A stretch of DNA of 6,953 nt, from contig FR897047.1 in assembly GCA_000437235.1 (NCBI GenBank), positions 1-6,953 of the forward strand, given 5' to 3'. A program made the position numbers and the translations under genes. The notes beneath the pieces are model-generated. The model was not told the origin of the DNA and did not search any database. It was given only the letters and a program-made list of their open reading frames with translations. Positions 1 through 5,919 of this stretch are shown in pieces (within the stretch, counting starts at the first letter, position 1; every line of letters starts with the position of its first letter). The DNA is from Coprobacillus sp. CAG:826. GTDB lineage: Bacteria > Bacillota_I > Bacilli_A > RFN20 > CAG-826.

Positions 1-4
1 CAAT

Positions 5-33
5 AAAAAAGTCTGATTATAATTATATCAGAC
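5..33 (-). terminator. Rho-independent terminator of the tRNA-Gly gene
   Basis: Read on the minus strand, GTCTGAT (27-33) pairs perfectly with ATCAGAC (11-17), giving a 7-bp stem with a 9-nt AT-only loop. Six T follow immediately (5-10). It begins 13 nt after the encoded CCA end of the tRNA, which is where a stable-RNA terminator is expected. The stem is modest in G+C, so strength is uncertain. Confidence 0.8.
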
Positions 34-46
34 CCGTTTGCTAAAC

Positions 47-120
47 TGGAGCGGCCGGCGGGAATCGAACCCGTATAATCAGCTTGGGAAGCTGAGGTTC
101 TGCCACTGAACTACGGCCGC
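47..120 (-). tRNA. tRNA-Gly, anticodon CCC
   Basis: The minus strand folds into a full 74-nt cloverleaf. It has a perfect 7-bp acceptor stem (GCGGCCG/CGGCCGC), a GTTC/GAAC D stem with a short 7-nt loop containing GG, a perfect TCAGC/GCTGA anticodon stem with loop TTCCCAA, a 4-nt variable region, and a T arm with loop TTCGATT. Discriminator U73 and CCA are encoded. Anticodon CCC reads GGG. The G1-C72, C2-G71, G3-C70, U73 and C35-C36 set matches known bacterial glycine identity elements. The outermost T-stem pair is an A-C mismatch (A49/C65), the only irregularity. The conserved T8, A14, C56 and A58 are present, so the gene looks functional. Confidence 0.95.
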
Positions 121-128
121 ATGGTTTT

Positions 129-157
129 ATTATAAAACAATTTCTATTCTAAAAAAA
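129..157 (-). promoter_or_regulatory. Candidate promoter of tRNA-Gly
   Basis: A perfect TATAAT -10 box lies on the minus strand at 129-134, 8 nt before the first base of the tRNA. Transcription would then start within a few bases of the mature 5' end. The -35 region at the usual 17-nt spacing (152-157) is only TTTTTT, a poor match to TTGACA inside an oligo-T stretch. The -10 call is good and the -35 is weak. Confidence 0.55.
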
Positions 158-173
158 GAAAAAGCCATGATTT

Positions 174-204
174 TTGCATAAATTCAGTTTCTTTTTCGTT
201 TAAT
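174..204 (+). promoter_or_regulatory. Weak candidate promoter of the DUF6512-like gene
   Basis: The 110-bp divergent gap between the tRNA and the plus-strand gene must hold that gene's promoter. The best fit seen is TTGCAT (174-179) and TTTAAT (199-204) with a 19-nt spacer, which is longer than ideal. The AT-rich background makes chance matches common. Nothing else in the gap looks like a regulatory element. Confidence 0.25.
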
Positions 205-230
205 AAAAATGAAAGGAACTCCATTATTCT

Positions 231-767
231 ATGAAAAAACTAAAACCAATATTCCCTTATTGTATTTCTTATCTTTGTGCAGGTGCTTTAGGTTATTTAT
301 TTCATTATCTATTTAAATTCTTCTCTTCTTCACCTTTTGTAGCGCCTTTCTTTCCTATTAATGAATCGGTATTTGAACATTTAAAGCTACTTTTGTATCC
401 TTTTATGTTAGTGAGCCTTATTGAAATTTTAATTCGCAAGAAAAAATTCCAAAGTACGCTTCCATATCGTATCTTTGGAATTACATTTTCTATTATTTTT
501 CTTCCGATTATCTATTACATTTTAAAAAGAATATTCGGTAATGTACATATCGGTAATATCATTCTTTATTTTGTCTTTTTATTTCTTTCCTATTTCATTA
601 CGTATTGGTTTGAGAAAAAAGAAACAACACCGAGTAAATCTATCGCTATTCTAGCGTACTGTACGCTTTTTCTACTCGTGTTCTTATTTACTCTATTAAC
701 CTATTTACCACCCGAAGCGGAATTATTTAAAGATCCTACACTTCAAACATATGGCTATTTATTTTAA
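231..767 (+). CDS. DUF6512-like five-helix integral membrane protein
   Basis: A 178-residue, very hydrophobic protein of unknown function. Helices are predicted by eye at about residues 9-29, 53-68, 81-98, 107-126 and 138-157. Between helices 1 and 2 lies PINESVFEHLK (42-52), and near the C-terminus FKDPTLQTYG (167-175). These two motifs resemble the PVNESVWEHLK block and C-terminal DP..T.YG block that I associate with the DUF6512 family, and the length also fits. This is recognition from memory, not a database hit. ATG 231 is the first start after an in-frame TGA at 210-212. A Shine-Dalgarno-like AAAGGA at 212-217 sits 13 nt upstream, rather far. The gene stands alone on the plus strand, and its stop codon overlaps that of the convergent small membrane gene. 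No biochemical role can be assigned. Confidence 0.85.
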   Translation: MKKLKPIFPYCISYLCAGALGYLFHYLFKFFSSSPFVAPFFPINESVFEHLKLLLYPFMLVSLIEILIRKKKFQSTLPYRIFGITFSIIFLPIIYYILKRIFGNVHIGNIILYFVFLFLSYFITYWFEKKETTPSKSIAILAYCTLFLLVFLFTLLTYLPPEAELFKDPTLQTYGYLF

Positions 768-781
768 AGTGTTTTTAAAAT
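761..781. repeat. Perfect 8-bp inverted repeat over the convergent gene ends
   Basis: ATTTTAAA (761-768) and TTTAAAAT (774-781) are perfect inverted copies around a 5-nt loop. The left arm contains the TTAA shared by the two convergent stop codons. It lies where a bidirectional terminator would be expected, but the stem is AT-only and neither strand has a good T tract after it. Terminator function is therefore doubtful. Confidence 0.35.
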
Positions 782-1087
782 CCAAAGTTTTAACCAATCA
801 ATTAGATAATCTCCAAACATGTAATATAACGCACCACTAATGATGGAGACAGCTAGTAAAATAATAATTGTAGCGAGCATATAATTAGAGCGATCGGTAC
901 TCTTTCTTCGCATGCTAATGAATATTAAAGCAACAACAATATTCATTAAAGGAATCATTAATAAAAATAAACTACCAATCCACTCTAATAAACTAAGTGG
1001 TGTTTTTCTTCTTGTCATTCCTTCTACTTTTTCTTCTAGACTTAAATTTTCAACTACACTTTCATTCATTTCTTCATTTTGTTCCAT
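764..1087 (-). CDS. Small two-helix membrane protein at the end of the ABC operon
   Basis: A 107-residue protein of unknown function. It has an acidic N-terminal segment (about residues 1-26, many Glu), a short basic stretch RRK (26-28), helix 1 at about 33-58, a basic polar linker RRKSTDRSNY (60-69), helix 2 at about 69-91, and a C-terminal amphipathic-looking end rich in Trp and Leu. The pattern of IP..N inside helix 1, a polar linker ending in NY, and A.I at the start of helix 2 recalls a widespread, uncharacterised group of small Bacillota membrane proteins. ATG 1087 was chosen because TGAGGT lies 7 nt upstream; a longer reading from TTG 1126 lacks a comparable site. It follows the fused ABC gene by 41 nt on the same strand, so it is probably the last gene of that operon and could be an accessory subunit. 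Its stop shares TTAA with the convergent gene. Confidence 0.8.
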   Translation of the reverse strand: MEQNEEMNESVVENLSLEEKVEGMTRRKTPLSLLEWIGSLFLLMIPLMNIVVALIFISMRRKSTDRSNYMLATIIILLAVSIISGALYYMFGDYLIDWLKLWILKTL

Positions 1088-1094
1088 AACATTT

Positions 1095-1100
1095 ACCTCA
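1095..1100 (-). promoter_or_regulatory. Ribosome binding site deciding the start at 1087
   Basis: The minus strand reads TGAGGT, 7 nt before ATG 1087. This is close to the consensus in sequence and spacing. It favours the 107-residue product over the in-frame TTG start at 1126, which would add 13 residues and lacks such a site. Confidence 0.7.
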
Positions 1101-1128
1101 ATTTTTAGTGTGTTATGAAATTCCAATT

Positions 1129-3711
1129 TTATGAAAACTTTTTTGCTTTTTTTATTTTAGTTAGATTCACCATAATAAATGTAATGATATAAAGTACAAT
1201 AGAAAAAAGAAGATAAGTTGATAAGCTTTGAATATTCATTTGAAATGAAAATGAAAGATGATTTTTTATAAATGAACTTTTACTAAATAACCCTAGCAAA
1301 ACTAAATCTAGTAGTGTAAATACCGAACTTAAAAGAAAGAAAATTAAATGTAGATAAAATGATAGTTTTTCTTTCGCTTTTTTATCATAACCTAAGGCTT
1401 CTATTCTTTCCGCATCTTTTTCACATTCATATAAAAATAAAGCGTGAATTACGGTAAATAAAAAAGAGGAAAAGATCATCATCCATAAAGAAAAAATGGA
1501 TAGTCCTTTTTGAATAGAACTCGTTGTTTTTTCTAATGTCGATAAAAACGTATATGAAGGACTAGCAAAATAGTATTCCGGATAAAGTGAATTGAGTTCT
1601 TTTATTAATGATTCCACATTTCTAGAATTTTTAATAAAAAACAAAGCAGAAGTGGCTTTTAAATACGATGAAGTAGTAATCTTGTGTTTTAAAAATAAAG
1701 AATTGAGTTCATCATTTGAAATATATAAAATATTCTCTTTTTCTTTTTTAATTCCATCAATGATCCACTCTCCTACATACGTTTGATGATCTAAAGAATA
1801 TAAATAATAAATCACATCCCCTTTTTTCCAATCTTTTAATTTTGCTAATGAAGAAGAAATATAAATTCCTTCTTTACTCGGATGAAGCGATAAAGTTTGT
1901 TCACTTGGATAAAGGACACTATGAAAGAGTAAATCATTATCTTTTTTATTTTCTATTCTCCATTTCTCTTCTTTTTCGTATAACGCTTCATAGGATGAAT
2001 CAATAAGCATTACACCCGATAGGCCATGAAGAATGGTATTAGAAAAAACTTGATAGCCTCTTTCACTTCCTATAAAAGCGCCTTCTATTTCGTTACTCCA
2101 CGATAAGATTCTAGAAATATCATATGGGGAAATATAACTTTTATCATTTTTAGAAATGAGATAGGTGTTATTTTCTTTTGTTTCATCAAATAAATATTTT
2201 GAAAGAAAAGAAGAAGATAAACTTTCTTTATCTTTGATTTTTATTTTACTTCTTTTATGAAAAATCCACGGATACTCTACTTCTTCATACCAAGATAAAG
2301 TAGAACGCATTCGCATTCGTTCTTCAATGATATATTCATTAAAATAAGGATTCGAGTGATAAATAGTGGGTTCTTTGGCTTTGGTTACACCTTTAACTAA
2401 TAAAAGTTGTTCATCTTCATAGTCCCAATCGATGCTTTTTATTTGAATTCCAATAGAAAGAGGGTTTCTTTTTAAGTAATTACCAAGCGCTTCATAACTT
2501 GCTTCTATTTGAATCGTGTCACATAATTCATTTAATGTCTTTTCTTCGATACCGATTACGATTTCATCATTTTCTAAATAAGATAAAGAAGGATAAGATT
2601 CTGTTTCTTTTAATAAATGAAAATGATTTAATGTTTCCATTTTAAAGCCTTTTAAAAGTGGATAACCAGGTAAAGAAAAAATACGAAATTCATTCCGCGA
2701 TGGGAAAGCATAACTTAAATCTTCTTCATAATAAAACATCATATCTATATCTTGATTTTCTTTTTGAATGGTAACGAATTCTTCTTTATTTAATGAATAA
2801 CGATTATCTTGTATGTTTTCATTTTTAACCGTCATTTGTATTTCTTTTCCACTTGCAAAATGAGAAAAAGAAGACGTCATTTCTTCTTTCATATTATGCA
2901 TTAAAATCGCACTAAAAGAGCCAATAAAAACACTCATTGATAGAAATGAAACTAATAATATCGCTCTTTTTTTCTTATGCACTAATCTTCTTTTTAAATA
3001 CATTCCATAATGAAATCTTTTTCGTTTGAGATGAAGAAAAGAATAAGAAACGGACTCCACTTCTTCTTTTTTTATCAAAGTCAAAGTTCCATTTTCCATG
3101 TGATAGTGTTCATCGCTATATTGTTTAATCATTCTCTGATCATGGGTTACAATGATGATTAAACTCTTTTTCGATAATTCTTTTAATAAATCCATAATCT
3201 CAAAAGCGTTCTTATCATCTAAAGAAGAAGTCGGTTCATCTAAAAGAAGAATGGGTGAAGTTAGAATCATACTTCTAGCAATCGCTACTCTTTGCTTTTC
3301 TCCGCCAGAAAGGACATCGACATTGGTTTTTGGGTCTATAGATAATCCAACTTTCTTTAGTAAAGTTGGGATATCTTCATTTTTATTTATCACTAACATA
3401 AACATTTTTAAATTTTCTTCAATCGATAAATGAGAAAAAAGACCATAATCTTGATACACCACTCCACATGAAAAAAAACGATAATCCATCTTTTCTTGTT
3501 CATTCATTTCTTTTAATGATTGATGAAAGAATAAGATATCCCCTTCTTTTACTTCTTTTTCATGATGTAATAAACTTAATAAAGTGGATTTTCCTGAGCC
3601 TGATTCTCCTTCAATCATGACTAGGCCGTGACTAGGAAACATTAAAGAAATATGATCTAAGATTTTATGCTTTTCTTCATAATAAAAGCTAACATTTCTA
3701 AGTTCTAGCAT
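1129..3711 (-). CDS. Fused ABC transporter ATPase-permease, MacB/FtsX type
   Basis: An 860-residue inner-membrane ABC protein, probably an exporter or mechanotransmitter; substrate unknown. The N-terminal ATPase domain (about 1-215) has Walker A GESGSGKST (35-43), Q-loop Gln87, signature LSGGEKQR (134-141), Walker B ILLLDEP (154-160), D-loop SLDD (163-166) and H-loop His190, all canonical. Helix 1 is at about 250-271 after a basic stretch. A large extracytoplasmic region of roughly 460 residues follows, then three helices at about 737-761, 784-809 and 829-851. Between helices 2 and 3 is a cytoplasmic ERIEALGYDKK segment (768-778) typical of FtsX-like permeases. This order matches MacB, but the external domain is larger than the usual MacB periplasmic domain and shows no motif I recognise. 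ATG 3711 starts 1 nt after the upstream permease stop, with AGAGGAA 7 nt before it, so the two are translationally linked. The coding strand is very A-rich (Lys, Glu, Ser). Confidence 0.93.
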   Translation of the reverse strand: MLELRNVSFYYEEKHKILDHISLMFPSHGLVMIEGESGSGKSTLLSLLHHEKEVKEGDILFFHQSLKEMNEQEKMDYRFFSCGVVYQDYGLFSHLSIEENLKMFMLVINKNEDIPTLLKKVGLSIDPKTNVDVLSGGEKQRVAIARSMILTSPILLLDEPTSSLDDKNAFEIMDLLKELSKKSLIIIVTHDQRMIKQYSDEHYHMENGTLTLIKKEEVESVSYSFLHLKRKRFHYGMYLKRRLVHKKKRAILLVSFLSMSVFIGSFSAILMHNMKEEMTSSFSHFASGKEIQMTVKNENIQDNRYSLNKEEFVTIQKENQDIDMMFYYEEDLSYAFPSRNEFRIFSLPGYPLLKGFKMETLNHFHLLKETESYPSLSYLENDEIVIGIEEKTLNELCDTIQIEASYEALGNYLKRNPLSIGIQIKSIDWDYEDEQLLLVKGVTKAKEPTIYHSNPYFNEYIIEERMRMRSTLSWYEEVEYPWIFHKRSKIKIKDKESLSSSFLSKYLFDETKENNTYLISKNDKSYISPYDISRILSWSNEIEGAFIGSERGYQVFSNTILHGLSGVMLIDSSYEALYEKEEKWRIENKKDNDLLFHSVLYPSEQTLSLHPSKEGIYISSSLAKLKDWKKGDVIYYLYSLDHQTYVGEWIIDGIKKEKENILYISNDELNSLFLKHKITTSSYLKATSALFFIKNSRNVESLIKELNSLYPEYYFASPSYTFLSTLEKTTSSIQKGLSIFSLWMMIFSSFLFTVIHALFLYECEKDAERIEALGYDKKAKEKLSFYLHLIFFLLSSVFTLLDLVLLGLFSKSSFIKNHLSFSFQMNIQSLSTYLLFSIVLYIITFIMVNLTKIKKAKKFS

Positions 3712-3712
3712 A

Positions 3713-5008
3713 CTAATCTTCCTCTTTTAATAAATTTTCAATTTCTTTCTTTTGGTAAGCTTGAAAAGAAAAATGAATGATAACGCAATATAAAATTTGG
3801 GTTACTAGCATAAAAAGAAGATAGATAAAGGGATGGATAGTAAATAAAAATACCGGTGTATGAAGAATATTCTTTTCAATTACACGTAAAAGAAAATAGA
3901 ATGGTACCATACAAAATAAAGTCAATAAAACACTTAACCCATTCATTTTTATACTTAAAAGTTGATATACATTTTCAATTTCTTTTTCTTTCGCACCTAA
4001 AGCAAAATAAATACCGATTTCATGCTGATCTTTTAATAAATGCGTATAAGATAGATAACCAATTAGTGTGGATAAAAGAATAAAAGTTATACTTAATATA
4101 ACAATTAAAACATTCTTCATTAATACGGACATATTTTTAAATACCGTATAGTTTTCTTTTACCGGAGAAGAAAGTACATATAAAGAAGATAATTCATTAA
4201 ATAACGTTAAAAGCGCTAGCGCATCTTTTTCATTATCGACAAATAACCATAGATTTGCGTTTCTTTCTTTTGATGAAAGGGGCTTATCCATTAACCAATC
4301 ATAATAAGAAATGACTTTTCCTTGGTCTAAAGATAAGCGTTTTAAATAGTGATTTTTTAAATAGCTTTTCATTTCATTAAACGATAAATAAATCGTAGGT
4401 GTATTTTGAAATTCATATTCTTCAATGACTTCATAATCTTTTATTTCATAATGAAATTCAAAGGTATCATGAATATAATAATTTTCTTTAGGTGTATAAA
4501 TATCTAAAGACGAAGAAAAAGAAAAAGGAACTGTAATCCCTTCTTTTTTAAATTGTTGAAACATCAACTGATTGATATACGTTTTATTTTTCGTTTCGAT
4601 ACTCGTACCATATGGTGTATGGTTAATGAGTTCAATATGATAAAAAGAAGAGCTTTCATCCATTTTCATTTCACTAGGAATGAGATACGTTACATCCAAA
4701 TCGACTTCTAAAGAAGGTACATATTCTTTTAAGCTATATGCTTCGTTAATGGAAGGAGATTCCATTTTAGATATCCCTAATTGCGTATTACTCTCTTCTA
4801 TTTTTTTCGATAAAGAAAAGCGATAGGCATCTAACCTTTGAAACACTCTTTTTACCATATTTTCTTTTAATCCTAACGATAAAGAGGATAATATCCATAT
4901 CGTTAGATAAGCATAGCACTGCGCGAATATTCCTAAAACGTAACGCTTTCTTTTATGAATAAAAATGCGTTTACTAATAAAAATTGGCCACGACGAATTA
5001 ATGCGCAT
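3713..5008 (-). CDS. MacB/FtsX-type ABC transporter permease
   Basis: A 431-residue membrane subunit without an ATPase domain. A basic N-terminus (KRIFIHKRKR) precedes helix 1 at about 23-46. An extracytoplasmic domain of about 250 residues follows, then helices at about 299-321, 355-376 and 390-413. Between helices 2 and 3 is a cytoplasmic EIGIYFALGAKEKEI segment (330-344), a clear FtsX-family hallmark. This is the four-helix MacB-type topology, not the ten-helix BceB type. The preceding ATPase gene overlaps it by 11 nt and the fused ATPase-permease follows after 1 nt, so it should work with both. ATG 5008 was chosen because AAGGTG lies 6 nt upstream; an in-frame GTG at 5017 would lie inside that site. 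The C-terminus is acidic (KEED). The external domain does not resemble one I can name. Confidence 0.9.
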   Translation of the reverse strand: MRINSSWPIFISKRIFIHKRKRYVLGIFAQCYAYLTIWILSSLSLGLKENMVKRVFQRLDAYRFSLSKKIEESNTQLGISKMESPSINEAYSLKEYVPSLEVDLDVTYLIPSEMKMDESSSFYHIELINHTPYGTSIETKNKTYINQLMFQQFKKEGITVPFSFSSSLDIYTPKENYYIHDTFEFHYEIKDYEVIEEYEFQNTPTIYLSFNEMKSYLKNHYLKRLSLDQGKVISYYDWLMDKPLSSKERNANLWLFVDNEKDALALLTLFNELSSLYVLSSPVKENYTVFKNMSVLMKNVLIVILSITFILLSTLIGYLSYTHLLKDQHEIGIYFALGAKEKEIENVYQLLSIKMNGLSVLLTLFCMVPFYFLLRVIEKNILHTPVFLFTIHPFIYLLFMLVTQILYCVIIHFSFQAYQKKEIENLLKEED

Positions 5009-5666
5009 AGAGAGCACCTTCTTTTAATAAAAATCGTTGATCTCCGTAACGTTTAGATACCATGGGGTTATGAGTAACTACGATTACTAATTTTTCTTTG
5101 GATATTTCTTTTAATGCTTCTAATAATAAACGTGCATTTTCTTCATCTAAAGCGCCTGTAGGTTCATCGCATAATAAAAAACTTGGATTGACGATTAACG
5201 CACGTAAAAAGGCAATCCGCTGCTTTTCTCCTCCCGAAAGCGTATCAAGAGAACAATGCATTTTATGCTCTAAATGAAATCTTTTAAATAGAAGCGCAGC
5301 TTGTTCTTTAGCGTCTTTTAAGGTTGTTCTACGAATTAAAAGAGGAAAGGCCACATTTTCTAAAGGGGTTAAAGAACGCACTAATTGGTAATTTTGAAAT
5401 AACATACCCACTTCTCTATTACGAAAATTCGGTAATTGATATCTATTGTTATATAAAGAAGAACCACGATAAAAATATTTTCCACTTGTCGGAAGAAGTA
5501 AACCCGCTAAAATTTTAAGTAATGTTGATTTTCCTGAACCTGATGCGCCTTCAATCACAATAAAGCCATGATTCGGTAACGTAAAAGAAACATCTTTTAA
5601 AACATAAAAGCTTCTCTTTTCAATACTAAATCGCTTACTAATATTTTTTAATTCAATCATTTCCAT
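4998..5666 (-). CDS. ABC transporter ATP-binding protein, LolD/MacB type
   Basis: A 222-residue stand-alone nucleotide-binding subunit that powers the permease encoded next. All catalytic motifs are intact: Walker A GASGSGKST (40-48), Q-loop Gln91 in MLFQNYQL, signature LSGGEKQR (143-150), Walker B FLLCDEP (163-169), D-loop ALDEE (172-176) and H-loop His199 in VVTHN. Length and spacing match the LolD/MacB/FtsE group, whose members act with four-helix FtsX-like permeases. It is first in the ABC operon. ATG 5666 is supported by AGGGAG 7 nt upstream; ATG 5660 (Met3) is 13 nt from that site and less likely. The Shine-Dalgarno sequence lies within the 3' arm of a terminator-like hairpin, and a 7-T run abuts the start codon, which suggests controlled expression. 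The 3' end overlaps the permease start by 11 nt. Confidence 0.95.
   Translation of the reverse strand: MEMIELKNISKRFSIEKRSFYVLKDVSFTLPNHGFIVIEGASGSGKSTLLKILAGLLLPTSGKYFYRGSSLYNNRYQLPNFRNREVGMLFQNYQLVRSLTPLENVAFPLLIRRTTLKDAKEQAALLFKRFHLEHKMHCSLDTLSGGEKQRIAFLRALIVNPSFLLCDEPTGALDEENARLLLEALKEISKEKLVIVVTHNPMVSKRYGDQRFLLKEGALYAH
5015..5020 (-). promoter_or_regulatory. Ribosome binding site of the permease inside the ATPase gene
   Basis: The minus strand reads AAGGTG, followed by 6 nt (CTCTCT) and ATG 5008. The site lies within the last codons of the ATPase gene, so ribosomes finishing that gene can restart at once. It decides the permease start against the in-frame GTG at 5017, which is part of the site itself. 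Confidence 0.6.
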
Positions 5667-5696
5667 AAAAAAACTCCCTAATATTAATTAGAGAGT
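5667..5696 (-). terminator. Terminator-like hairpin abutting the ABC operon start codon
   Basis: On the minus strand ACTCTCTAAT (5687-5696), loop TAAT and ATTAGGGAGT (5673-5682) form a 10-bp stem with one G-U pair. Its final T and six more T (5667-5672) form a 7-T run that ends exactly at ATG 5666. This is a good intrinsic terminator for the fhs-DUF951 transcript, starting 14 nt after the DUF951 stop. Unusually, the Shine-Dalgarno AGGGAG (5674-5679) of the next gene is entirely in the 3' arm. The hairpin could therefore both stop transcription and block translation. The plus strand also has a T-rich tract after the palindrome, but no plus-strand gene reads into it. Confidence 0.8.
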
Positions 5697-5710
5697 CTTT
5701 TTCATTTTTC

Positions 5711-5917
5711 CTAATCGTTTTCTGCTTTTTGTATGACTTTTTTTATTTTTTGGTTGAAAGAATAACGATCCATCATAATGACTGAACCACAGGCTAGACA
5801 TTGAATCTTAACATCTGCACCTACGCGTACGACTTTAAATTGCTTACATCTTTTTTCACAAGGATGGGGCTTTTTCATTTCCACAATATCATTTTCGTTA
5901 ATGGAAATAAATTGCAT
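5711..5917 (-). CDS. DUF951 family small protein
   Basis: A 68-residue protein matching the DUF951 family of Bacillota (compare B. subtilis YyzM) in length and sequence. Matching features are KKPHPC (15-20), VVRVGADVKIQC (29-40), C..CG (40-44) and a basic C-terminal tail. The function of the family is not known to me. Cys20, Cys24, Cys40 and Cys43 could form a small zinc-binding fold; this is inference. Cys24 stands at a position that, from memory, is usually not Cys in this family. ATG 5917 begins 2 nt after the fhs stop codon and is preceded by AGAGGA at 6-nt spacing, located in the last fhs codons, so translation is probably coupled. A terminator-like hairpin follows 14 nt after its TAG stop. 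Confidence 0.9.
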   Translation of the reverse strand: MQFISINENDIVEMKKPHPCEKRCKQFKVVRVGADVKIQCLACGSVIMMDRYSFNQKIKKVIQKAEND

Positions 5918-5919
5918 AC

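Noticed and set aside
912..1118. Plus-strand open frame of 68 codons opposite the small membrane gene
   Set aside because: It is antisense to a gene with a clear ribosome binding site, has no recognisable domain, and its own start lacks a convincing site. It is a shadow frame.
1088..1126. TTG at 1126 as start of the small membrane protein
   Set aside because: There is no good Shine-Dalgarno sequence before it, whereas ATG 1087 has TGAGGT at 7-nt spacing.
1129..5666. BceAB-type bacitracin resistance module
   Set aside because: The permeases have four predicted helices with one large loop after helix 1, not ten helices, and no two-component system is in the window.
5755..5785. TTGAAA followed by an AT-rich -10-like site on the plus strand within DUF951
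   Set aside because: No plus-strand gene lies downstream, the -10 match is poor, and such matches arise often by chance in AT-rich DNA.
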